DNA from: Amycolatopsis thermalba
GTDB taxonomy: Bacteria; Actinomycetota; Actinomycetes; Mycobacteriales; Pseudonocardiaceae
Direction: 5' to 3'
Length of the DNA: 50,707 nucleotides
NCBI RefSeq assembly: GCF_003385215.1
Contig: NZ_PQHW01000045.1
Span: 1-50,707, forward strand
Shown here piece by piece: positions 1 to 7,007 of this stretch. The stretch's first letter is position 1; each line of letters opens with the position of its first letter. Below the pieces are notes generated by a model. That model saw nothing but the letters and a program-made list of their open reading frames with translations, made no database searches and was not told where the DNA came from. A program made the translations under genes and the position numbers.

Positions 1-2296
1 ACGGGGCGCCCTGGGCGGGGCCGCCCTGGGGTGGCTGCGCCGGGCCGCCCTGGAAGGGGCCGCCTTGCGGCGGGCCGTACTGGGGGGCGCGGGGTGGCTG
101 TCCGCCCGGCCCGTAGCCCTGTGGCGCGCCGCCGGGGTAACCCTGCATCGGCGCGGCGGGAGGCATCTGCGACTGCGGCGACTGCTGCTGGGGTCCTCGA
201 TCGCCCTGCTGGGGGGCGCCGCCGGTCGGACCGAAGCCGCCGGGGGTGTAGCCGGCGGCGGTCACGCCGTCCGGACGCGTCGGTGGCGGGTCGATGGGCC
301 CGTAACCGCTGCCCGGCTGCACCGGACCCGCGCCGGCCGGGACCGGCATCCGGTCCGCGCCGCTCACCGGAGCGCCGTCCGACGCCCCGGCCGAACCCCG
401 CGCCGTCCCAGCTGAAGCCGCGGACGCGCCACCACTCGAGCCGAGCGGCGAACTCGCCGGGGATCCGGCCGAACCCGCGGAGCTTGCCGAGGAACCGACG
501 GAGCTCGCCGAGGAGCCGGCCGCGCTTGCGGCCGAACCCGCGGAGGATCCAGCCGAGCCGGCCGAGGAACCTGCGGAGCCGGCCGAGGAACCTGCGGAGC
601 CGGCCGAACCGGCCGACGAGCTGGCTGAGCCTGCTGACGAGGCCGCGGATCCTGCCGAAGAACCAGCCGAGCCCGCCGAAGAACCGGCGGAGCCTGCCGA
701 AGAACCAGCCGAGCCCGCCGAAGAACCGGCGGAGCCTGCCGAGGAACCAGCCGAACCGGCCGAAGAACCGGCGGAGCCTGCAGAGGAACCGGCGGAGCCT
801 GCCGAAGAACCTGCGGAACCTGCCGAGGAGCCTGCCGAGGAACCAGCCGAACCGGCCGAAGAACCGGCGGAGCCTGCAGAGGAACCGGCCGAACCCGCCG
901 AGCCTGCCGCCGAACCGGCCGAAGAGACGCCGGCCGTTCCGGCTGGTGGGCCGCCGGCCTGGTTCGGCGTCGCGGTCGGTGGCGCAGTCGGAGCGGACTG
1001 GCCCTGCTGTCCGGAGCCGTCCGAAGTGGACCGTGGCGCGTCCGTTGTTCCGGGGGCCGGGCGGTCCGCCACGACGGCGGACTGGCCGCTCACCCGGTCG
1101 TTCGCGATCGCGTTCGAGACCGAGCCGGACGCACCGTCCGAGTGGGATGACGACGCGCCCGCCATCGCCGGCTCACGGGCTGCTGACGAACCACCCGAAG
1201 ACGAACCACCCGACGAAGAACCGGAATCCGAGCGCGACGAACCGCCCGAATCCGACGACGACCCACTCGACGACCCACCGGAATCCGACGAACCCGAATC
1301 CACCGGCGACCCGTCGACCTTGATGTTCCCCGCCCGCACGTCGGCGTTGAAGTTCTTGATCTCGTTGATCTGGTCCTTGGCGCCCCCGGTCGCGCGGTCC
1401 ACGGCACCCGCCGACGCGCCCATCGCCAGGTCCTGCATCTTCAGGTTGCCGAGGTCACCGGTCAGCGCGGCCTGCCCGACCGTCGTGGCGACGCCTTCGA
1501 CCGCGCCGCGCGCACCCTCGCGCACCGCCCGGTCCGCGATCTGCCCCGCGACGCTGTCCTGCAACCCCTTGGTCGCACCCTTCGGAATGGCGTGCCCGGC
1601 CGCCCCGGCGACACCGCCCGCCACACCGCTGGCCAGCGCACCGGCCGTCTTGTCGAAGTCCCAGTCCTCGAGCTTGCGGTCACCCTTGGCGACCTGCACG
1701 CCCTGGATACCCACGTCCAGCGCCAGGTTCATCGCGACGTTCATCGCGACCTGCTTGGCCAGGTGCTTCAGCAACTGCAGCGCGACCTTGCGGAAGCCCT
1801 CCTGCAGCATCTTCTGCACGAGCTGCCGGAAGACCATCTGCACGGTCATCCGCGTGGCCATCTGCGCCGGCACGATGCCCGCGGTCGACCCGCCGAACGT
1901 CACCACCGCGGCCGCGATCATGGCGGCGATCTGGATCGCCAGGATGATCAGCGACGCGATGATCATGTACTTCGTGTACTCGACGTCGAGCGCCGTCGAG
2001 TCCGCCGACTTCGCCAGCGCCTCGCACGCCTTGGTCAGGTTGACGAAGTACGCCTCGTCGCCGGTGACGAACTTGTCCCACATCTTCTGGAACTCGACCG
2101 CCGGCTGGCCGGTCCAGGTGCTCAGCACCTCCGAGGCGGCCCCGTTGGCCTTGTCGACGACGGGCCCGAGCGCGTCCCGCGCCGCCAGCCAGGCGTCGCG
2201 GACCTCGCGCAGCTTGTCCTCGTCGCCCTCCGGCCAGTGCTCGCCCACGACGATGGGCAGCAGCCACTTGACGTCCTCGGGGAACTCCATCCCCAT
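1..2296 (-). CDS. Large WXG100-like (polymorphic-toxin type) secreted protein, C-terminus cut by window edge
   Basis: At least 765 residues, open to the left edge. The N-terminal ~110 residues are helical and contain the segment STWTGQPAVEFQKMW (a W-x-G hairpin). A hydrophobic stretch MIIASLIILAIQIAAMIAAA follows, then Ala/Gly-rich amphipathic helices. From about residue 320 the protein becomes Ser/Gly/Asp-rich, then an Ala-Gly-Ser repeat (complement of about 430-930), then Pro/Gln/Gly-rich sequence up to the edge. This architecture matches large WXG100-like proteins of actinomycetes that carry a variable C-terminal effector domain and are thought to leave by type VII secretion. The effector domain lies outside the window, so toxin activity is inference. 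It starts 2 nt after the WXG100 gene stop, so the two are probably co-translated. The ATG at 2296 is preferred; ATG 2290 is an alternative. Confidence 0.72.
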   Translation of the reverse strand, partial: MGMEFPEDVKWLLPIVVGEHWPEGDEDKLREVRDAWLAARDALGPVVDKANGAASEVLSTWTGQPAVEFQKMWDKFVTGDEAYFVNLTKACEALAKSADSTALDVEYTKYMIIASLIILAIQIAAMIAAAVVTFGGSTAGIVPAQMATRMTVQMVFRQLVQKMLQEGFRKVALQLLKHLAKQVAMNVAMNLALDVGIQGVQVAKGDRKLEDWDFDKTAGALASGVAGGVAGAAGHAIPKGATKGLQDSVAGQIADRAVREGARGAVEGVATTVGQAALTGDLGNLKMQDLAMGASAGAVDRATGGAKDQINEIKNFNADVRAGNIKVDGSPVDSGSSDSGGSSSGSSSDSGGSSRSDSGSSSGGSSSGGSSAAREPAMAGASSSHSDGASGSVSNAIANDRVSGQSAVVADRPAPGTTDAPRSTSDGSGQQGQSAPTAPPTATPNQAGGPPAGTAGVSSAGSAAGSAGSAGSSAGSAGSSAGSAGSSAGSSAGSAGSSAGSAGSSAGSAGSSAGSAGSSAGSAGSSAGSAGSSAGSAGSSAGSAGSSAGSAASSAGSASSSAGSAGSAGSSAGSAGSSAGSAGSSAGSAASAAGSSASSVGSSASSAGSAGSPASSPLGSSGGASAASAGTARGSAGASDGAPVSGADRMPVPAGAGPVQPGSGYGPIDPPPTRPDGVTAAGYTPGGFGPTGGAPQQGDRGPQQQSPQSQMPPAAPMQGYPGGAPQGYGPGGQPPRAPQYGPPQGGPFQGGPAQPPQGGPAQGAP
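430..930 (-). repeat. Ala-Gly-Ser low-complexity coding repeat
   Basis: On the minus strand, in frame with the WXG100-like protein, this stretch reads as runs of SAG and SSAGSAG units built from near-identical 15-30 bp DNA blocks. Read on the plus strand the same DNA gives an E-P-A repeat. The minus frame is chosen because it is continuous with the folded N-terminal domain. It is probably a flexible linker and prone to length change by slippage. Confidence 0.75.
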
Positions 2297-2298
2297 GG

Positions 2299-2631
2299 CT
2301 AGACCTGACCCGCGGCGTTCCGCACGGCCTTCTCGGCGTCCTTGTGTGTGCCCTCGGTGGCGTCCGCGGCCTTCTTGACGGCCTTCGCGACGTCCTTCAG
2401 AGCCTTGTCGAGGTTGCCGAAGGCCGCGACGCAGTTCTTCGCCGCCGGCTCGTAGTCCTTGGCGAACGCCTGGCCGGACTCGTCATTGCCCCAGCAGGCG
2501 CCCTGCGCGTCGAGCGCGGCCTTGAGCGCGTCGCCGGCCGCCTTGAGCGCGTCGCCGGCTGGCGGGAACTTCCCCGCGCCGGTCCGGACCGTGTCCGGGT
2601 CCATGTCGTGGCCGGTACCAGGTCCGGTCAT
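2299..2631 (-). CDS. WXG100-family (EsxA/EsxB-like) type VII secretion protein
   Basis: 110 residues, the usual size for WXG100 proteins. Two predicted amphipathic helices flank a central turn, CWGND at residues 46-50, the Pseudonocardiaceae-style version of the W-x-G hairpin. The C-terminal helix is Lys/Ala-rich and lacks an obvious YxxxD/E export motif. WXG100 proteins dimerise and are substrates or partners of ESX secretion. The ATG overlaps the stop codon of the upstream YbaB-like gene (ATGA), which supports this start; Met-10 is a possible internal start. It lies directly before the large WXG100-like protein, so it probably acts as its co-secreted partner; that role is inferred. Confidence 0.8.
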   Translation of the reverse strand: MTGPGTGHDMDPDTVRTGAGKFPPAGDALKAAGDALKAALDAQGACWGNDESGQAFAKDYEPAAKNCVAAFGNLDKALKDVAKAVKKAADATEGTHKDAEKAVRNAAGQV

Positions 2632-3212
2632 CGGTCACCCCGCGTCATCCAGGTGTCGGGCATCTCGTCGTCGTCGGTGGTTGGACGCGGGCGACGCGCC
2701 ACCGGTTTCGGTGCGGGCGGCGGAGCCGGCACGTCCCGGCGCATGATCGACTGCGACTCCGGGTCCGGCGCGGGCGCGGGCTCCGGTTCGGGTTCGAGGA
2801 AGTCCGGGATGTCCGGCATCAGCCCGGACAGCGACGGCGCGCCCTCGATGAACTCGGACAGGTCCGGCAGGTCAGCGGTCAGCGGCCGGAACAGCTCGGC
2901 CTGCTGCTGCTTGACCTCCAGCATCCCGCGGCGCACCAGATCGCTGATCGTGCGCGCGAGCGCCTCCGGCCGGGTGCGGTCGAACGTGGTCGGGGCGAGC
3001 TTGAGGTCGGCGAGCGTGCCCTGGGCGTCGATGGTGACCTTGACCAGACCGTCCGGCGAGGACAGTTCCGCGGTCAGCGCTGACGCGGCCTGTTGCGCCT
3101 CCCGCAACTGCGCGGTCTGCTGCTGGAACTTGTCCATCAACTGGTCGACGGTCTCACGCATCGCCGCGTTGCGGGCTTCCTTCTGCGCGCGGTCGTCCCC
3201 CGGGGTGCTCAC
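2628..3212 (-). CDS. YbaB/EbfC-like DNA-binding protein (EspL-like) heading a WXG100 operon
   Basis: 194 residues. The first ~95 residues match the YbaB/EbfC fold: a long N-terminal helix rich in Gln, then the strand pattern VKVTIDAQGTLADLKL and a final helix. YbaB proteins are dimeric nucleoid-associated proteins, and in mycobacterial ESX-1 loci the YbaB-like EspL plays an accessory role. The C-terminal ~80 residues are an acidic, proline-rich extension (EPEPEPAPAPDPE) of unknown role. GTG 3212 is chosen over GTG 3221 because a TAGAGT box (3225-3220) lies 7 nt upstream, giving a leaderless start. It is the first gene of the YbaB-WXG100-toxin operon. Confidence 0.75.
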   Translation of the reverse strand: MSTPGDDRAQKEARNAAMRETVDQLMDKFQQQTAQLREAQQAASALTAELSSPDGLVKVTIDAQGTLADLKLAPTTFDRTRPEALARTISDLVRRGMLEVKQQQAELFRPLTADLPDLSEFIEGAPSLSGLMPDIPDFLEPEPEPAPAPDPESQSIMRRDVPAPPPAPKPVARRPRPTTDDDEMPDTWMTRGDR

Positions 3213-3219
3213 CCGGGCC

Positions 3220-3225
3220 ACTCTA
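3220..3225 (-). promoter_or_regulatory. -10 box TAGAGT of a leaderless promoter (YbaB-like gene)
   Basis: TAGAGT ends 7 nt before GTG 3212. This fits the TANNNT-N6/7-RTG leaderless arrangement repeated through the window. Confidence 0.5.
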
Positions 3226-3267
3226 GTGGGCCGCCTTCGTCCGGTCGGCGTAATCGGGCAAATTCCG

Positions 3268-4560
3268 TCACTCGGTACGCGTGCGCCGGGCGATCACCAG
3301 GTATCCGGCCGCGCCGAGCAGGTACAACGCGGTGGCGACGAGCAGCAGCGGCACCGACCGCCCGCTCAGCGGCACGATCGTGGCGGCGAGTGAGACGGCG
3401 ATCACCTGGGTGATGTTGAACAGCGTGTCGTACAACGAGAACACCCGTCCGCGGGCCTCGTCGCGCACGTCGTGCTGGATCGAGGAGTCCACGCACAGCT
3501 TCACCACCTGACCGGCCGCGGTGATCACGAACGACGCGACCAGCACGGTCGGCAGCTGCATCGGCAGGCCGAGCCCGGCCTGCGCGACCGCGGCGATCAC
3601 CAGCGCTCCCGGGATCGCGCGGCGGCGGCCGAGGCCGCGCACCAGCCGCGGGGTGAGGAAACCGGCGAACAGGATCCCGGCGCCGGCCATCGCGGCCAGC
3701 TGCCCCAGCCCGGGCAGCCCGGCCCTGAGCAGCCCGTGGTCGGTGAAGCTGAACCGCAGCAGCAACACGGTGATCAGCAGCGAGATGCCGTAGGACGCCC
3801 GGTGCGCGAGCAGCGCGACGAACCCGGCGACGACGCTGGGCGCGCCCAGCGCGGCCTTGGCCCCATCGACCAGGCCGCGGGCCACGGCCAGAAAAGCGTC
3901 ACTGGGCTCGTCGACCGTGTCCGGCCCCAGCGCGCCACGGGCGAACCGGCGGGCGATCGCGGCCGAGACCAGCGTGCCGAGCATCGCGACGGCCGTGGTC
4001 CAGCCGGACCCGCTGTTCCCGGCGCCGATCAGCGCCCGCACGCCGATCGCCACACCGCCGCCGAGGACCGCGACCAGCGAGCCGAGCGTGGTGGCCAGCG
4101 CGTTGGCCGTGACCAGCGTGCCCGGCGGTACGACGTGCGGCAGCGACGCGGACAGCCCGGACCCGACGAACCGGGAGATGCCTTCGACGATCAACGCGAG
4201 CACGAACAGTTCGAGCCCGGCGAACCCGAGCCCGACGACGACCGCCGTCGCGACGATCGCCGTGCCGCGCAGCAGGTTGGCCACGATCAGCACGCGGCGC
4301 CGGTCCCACCGGTCCAGCAGCGCGCCGGCGAACGGCCCGATGAACGAGTACGGCAGCAGCAGGACGGCGAACCCGCCGGCGATGGTCAGCGGGTCGGCGC
4401 CGCGCTCGGGGTTGAACAGCACCGCCCCGGCCAGTCCGGCGCGGAACACGCCGTCGGAGAACTGGGCGGCGAAGCGGGTGAACAGCAGCGTCCGGAAGCC
4501 CGCCATCGCGAAGAACGCGCGCGGCGGGACCTTCCGGACGGGCTGTGCACTCGCTGTCAC
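3268..4560 (-). CDS. MFS transporter
   Basis: 430 residues with about 12 hydrophobic segments. The N-terminal half has the MFS features FTRFAAQFSDGVF (first helix) and ALLDRWDRRRVLI, the classical cytoplasmic loop motif A between helices 2 and 3. This layout fits the drug/metabolite exporter branch (MFS_1), but no substrate can be read from the sequence. The GTG start at 4560 lies 8 nt downstream of TAGGCT. It is a single gene between the ESX-type operon and the divergently transcribed YqgE gene. Confidence 0.82.
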   Translation of the reverse strand: MTASAQPVRKVPPRAFFAMAGFRTLLFTRFAAQFSDGVFRAGLAGAVLFNPERGADPLTIAGGFAVLLLPYSFIGPFAGALLDRWDRRRVLIVANLLRGTAIVATAVVVGLGFAGLELFVLALIVEGISRFVGSGLSASLPHVVPPGTLVTANALATTLGSLVAVLGGGVAIGVRALIGAGNSGSGWTTAVAMLGTLVSAAIARRFARGALGPDTVDEPSDAFLAVARGLVDGAKAALGAPSVVAGFVALLAHRASYGISLLITVLLLRFSFTDHGLLRAGLPGLGQLAAMAGAGILFAGFLTPRLVRGLGRRRAIPGALVIAAVAQAGLGLPMQLPTVLVASFVITAAGQVVKLCVDSSIQHDVRDEARGRVFSLYDTLFNITQVIAVSLAATIVPLSGRSVPLLLVATALYLLGAAGYLVIARRTRTE

Positions 4561-4568
4561 GGCTCACC

Positions 4569-4574
4569 AGCCTA
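4569..4574 (-). promoter_or_regulatory. -10 box TAGGCT, probable leaderless promoter (MFS gene)
   Basis: TAGGCT lies 8 nt before GTG 4560, slightly longer than the 6-7 nt spacing seen at most other genes here. Confidence 0.35.
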
Positions 4575-4800
4575 CGGTGCCGAAACGCGGGGAAGGAGGG
4601 GAGGATTTCGAGGCCGGCGCACTTGGTCGCCTCTCGGCGGCATTGCGCAGTGTGGCTCCTGCCGAACGGTATTCCACAAAGGCTTTTCTTCAGTGAGCCC
4701 GGGGGACACGGAGTGCGCCGGCCACCCAGTCCAACGGGTGGGGGCCGCCCCTTGTTCCCGGCGCCGTGGCCCGGTTTTGCGGGAGTGGGATCATGGGGGC

Positions 4801-5373
4801 GTGCCAGCGGACGCCGAGGTTGAACCGGGATCGCTCCTGGTCGCCGCTCCTACGATGTTCGATCCCAACTTCCGCCGCACGGTGGTGTTCATCATCGACC
4901 ACCGGGAGGAGGGAACGCTCGGGGTCGTCCTGAACCGCCCGAGCGACGTGCCGGTCGACGACGTGCTGCCCAGCTGGGGGCGGCACGTGGTGGAACCGCA
5001 GTCGGTGTTCGTCGGCGGCCCGGTGGAGAAGAAGACCGCGTTGTGCCTGGCCGCGTTGCGGGCCGGGGAGACCGCGTCCGGCGTGCCCGGGCTGATCGGC
5101 GTGCGCGGCCCGGTGGCGCTGGTGGACCTGGACGCCGATCCGGACGCGCTGGTGCCGAAGGTGCGCGGGCTGCGGGTGTTCGCGGGCTACGCGGGCTGGG
5201 ACTCCGGTCAGCTGGACGGCGAGATCGACCGCGGTGACTGGCTGATCGTCCCGGCGCTGCCCAGCGACGTGCTGGCCACGCCGGAGCGTGATCTGTGGGG
5301 TCAGGTGCTGCGCCGTCAGGGCGTGCCGACGGCGTTGCTGGCCACCCACCCCGGCGACCTGCAGCGGAACTAG
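4801..5373 (+). CDS. YqgE/AlgH family protein (UPF0301)
   Basis: 190 residues, the usual family length. Conserved features run in order: GSLLVAAPTMFDPNFRRTVV at the N-terminus, GTLGVVLNRPSDVPV, the VFVGGPV motif, and GLRVFAGYAGWDSGQLDGEI. The family is widespread; AlgH of Pseudomonas was linked to alginate control, but the biochemical role is still unclear. GTG 4801 is chosen because family proteins start shortly before the GSLLVA motif and the upstream frame is not conserved-looking. In mycobacteria a homologue sits just before leuS, and here it is also close to leuS. Confidence 0.88.
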   Translation: MPADAEVEPGSLLVAAPTMFDPNFRRTVVFIIDHREEGTLGVVLNRPSDVPVDDVLPSWGRHVVEPQSVFVGGPVEKKTALCLAALRAGETASGVPGLIGVRGPVALVDLDADPDALVPKVRGLRVFAGYAGWDSGQLDGEIDRGDWLIVPALPSDVLATPERDLWGQVLRRQGVPTALLATHPGDLQRN

Positions 5374-5425
5374 GGCCAGCCCCTCGCCCGACCACCACCC
5401 CCCACGGAGGCGCTTCGCGCCGCTG

Positions 5426-5827
5426 TCATGCCTGCACGGCACACCCGCCGCACGCGCAGCCCGAGCAACCGGCCGGCACGGCGGGCGCGGGCGGCGGCAC
5501 GGTCGCCGCGGCCCGGTGACCCAGCGCGCCACCACCGGCGACCAGCGCGAACATGCCGACCAGGCCGATCGCGGTGGCGATCAGCACGCCCGCGGTGCCC
5601 GGCATGAGCAGACCGGCGATCCCGGCGACGATCCCGACCACCCCGGCCACCATCGTGGGCAGCCCGGCGACCCGGTTCGCCAGCCGGAAGGCTTCGTCGG
5701 AACGCAGCGTCGCGGCGGTGCGCACGCCGGCGCCGCGGTCGCGCGGCAGCTTCTCCCGCCAGCCGAGCAGGCCACCCCAGCCGACGACGACACCGAGCAC
5801 CAGAGGAATGAGCGCGACTACCAGCAC
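5426..5827 (-). CDS. SdpI-like membrane protein with a cysteine-rich tail
   Basis: 133 residues with three hydrophobic helices. The conserved SdpI/YhfL segment REKLPRDRGAGVRTAATLRS, followed by DEAFRLANRVAG, sits after the first helix. SdpI of Bacillus subtilis is an immunity and signal-transduction protein against the SdpC toxin; most actinobacterial members have no known role and no toxin gene is seen here. The C-terminus ends with GCSGCACGGC, four closely spaced cysteines. GTG 5827 is preferred over GTG 5833 because TATCCT (5840-5835) lies exactly 7 nt upstream. The gene is divergent from the phytase-like gene. Confidence 0.75.
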   Translation of the reverse strand: MLVVALIPLVLGVVVGWGGLLGWREKLPRDRGAGVRTAATLRSDEAFRLANRVAGLPTMVAGVVGIVAGIAGLLMPGTAGVLIATAIGLVGMFALVAGGGALGHRAAATVPPPAPAVPAGCSGCACGGCAVQA

Positions 5828-5834
5828 GCTCACG

Positions 5835-5840
5835 AGGATA
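5835..5840 (-). promoter_or_regulatory. -10 box TATCCT of a leaderless promoter (SdpI-like gene)
   Basis: TATCCT is 7 nt upstream of GTG 5827 and selects that start over GTG 5833. Confidence 0.5.
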
Positions 5841-5893
5841 GGCGTGATCTGCGCGCTACCTGCTGGACACCCGCATCCGATGTGCTGCACGCC

Positions 5894-6976
5894 ATGTCCT
5901 CCAGACTCCTCACCGGCGCCATCGCCGGCTGCCTCCTCCTGACCGCGGTCCCCGCCGAGGCCGCCCCGTCCCCGGTCCGTTTCCTCGGCGAGCAGCACGT
6001 GCCGAACGTGCTCGCGTTCGACGGGACGACTGTCGGCGGGCTGTCGAGCATCGACTACGACCCGCGCACCGGCCAGTACGTGTTCCTCAGCGACGACCGG
6101 TCGGCGCTGCAGCCGGCCCGCTTCTACACCGCGCGGTTCGACGTCACCAAATCCGGCGTCGGCCCGGTGACCTTCACCGCCACGCACCCGCTGCGCCGCG
6201 CCGACGGCACCACCTACCCGGCGCAGGGCGTGGACCCCGAGGAGCTGCGCGCGGACCCGTGGACCGGCGACTACTTCTGGAGCCAGGAGGGCGACCGCAC
6301 CGCGACCGTGCTGGCCGACCCGTCGATCCGGGTGGCGCAGCGGGACGGCGACCACGTGCGCGACCTGCCGATCCCGGACAACGAGCGGATGCTGCCGGAC
6401 TCGGGTCCGCGGCAGAACCTGGTGCTCGAGGGCCTGACCTTCGCCGCGGGCGGCACGCTGGTGGTCAGCGCGCTGGAGGGCCCGCTGCTGCAGGACGGCC
6501 CGGTGGCCACGGCCGAGCAGGGCGCGCTGTCCCGGATCACCGTGCAGACCCGCGGCGGCACGATCCTCGCCCAGTACGCCTACCCGCAGGAGCCGGTGTT
6601 CGCGCCGGGCGCGGGCGGCAGCACCGGCGTCTCCTCGATCCTGGCCGCCGACCCGCTCGACCCGTCGCGCTACCTCGTGATGGAGCGCGCGTTCGTCTCC
6701 GGCGTCGGCAACAAGGTGCGGATCTACGAGATCGACACCCACGGCGCGACCGACGTCCTGCACACGGCTTCGCTGTCGGACGCGAAGGTCAAGCCGGTCC
6801 GCAAGAAGCTGCTGCTCGACCTGGCGGACCACCCGCTGTCCAAGGTCGACAACGTCGAGGGCATGACCTGGGGGCCGCGCCTGCCCAGCGGCGAGCGGAC
6901 CCTGGTGCTGGTGAGCGACGACAACTTCTCGGCGAACCAGATCACGCAGGTCATCGCATTCGCGGTGCGCCGATAG
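5894..6976 (+). CDS. Secreted esterase-like/phytase-like beta-propeller protein
   Basis: 360 residues. An N-terminal signal peptide ([20 protein letters not shown], then EAAPS) indicates export, cleaved near residue 24-26. The mature part has the phytase-like pattern: [20 protein letters not shown], then [25 protein letters not shown], and near the end [14 protein letters not shown] with [10 protein letters not shown]. This corresponds to the esterase-like activity of phytase family, a calcium-type beta-propeller that may release phosphate from organic phosphoesters. Substrate is not known. The ATG at 5894 is the only start giving a clean signal peptide. It is 27 nt upstream of the leuS -10 box region. 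Confidence 0.85.
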   Translation: MSSRLLTGAIAGCLLLTAVPAEAAPSPVRFLGEQHVPNVLAFDGTTVGGLSSIDYDPRTGQYVFLSDDRSALQPARFYTARFDVTKSGVGPVTFTATHPLRRADGTTYPAQGVDPEELRADPWTGDYFWSQEGDRTATVLADPSIRVAQRDGDHVRDLPIPDNERMLPDSGPRQNLVLEGLTFAAGGTLVVSALEGPLLQDGPVATAEQGALSRITVQTRGGTILAQYAYPQEPVFAPGAGGSTGVSSILAADPLDPSRYLVMERAFVSGVGNKVRIYEIDTHGATDVLHTASLSDAKVKPVRKKLLLDLADHPLSKVDNVEGMTWGPRLPSGERTLVLVSDDNFSANQITQVIAFAVRR

Positions 6977-6995
6977 CCGGGTGGGCCGGGCCGCT

Positions 6996-7001
6996 TACCA
7001 T
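6996..7001 (+). promoter_or_regulatory. -10 box TACCAT of a leaderless promoter (leuS)
   Basis: TACCAT lies 6 nt before GTG 7008. It decides the leuS start in favour of 7008 over the longer in-frame GTG at 6981. Confidence 0.55.
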
Positions 7002-7007
7002 GGTTGG

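Noticed and set aside
31..1323. Plus-strand Arg/Pro/Asn-rich frame at the left edge
   Set aside because: Shadow of the minus-strand Ala-Gly-Ser repeat, which is in frame with a folded WXG100-like domain.
3472..4800. N-terminal extension of the YqgE frame
   Set aside because: It is antisense to the MFS gene, Arg/Gln/Asp-rich, and YqgE proteins begin near GTG 4801.
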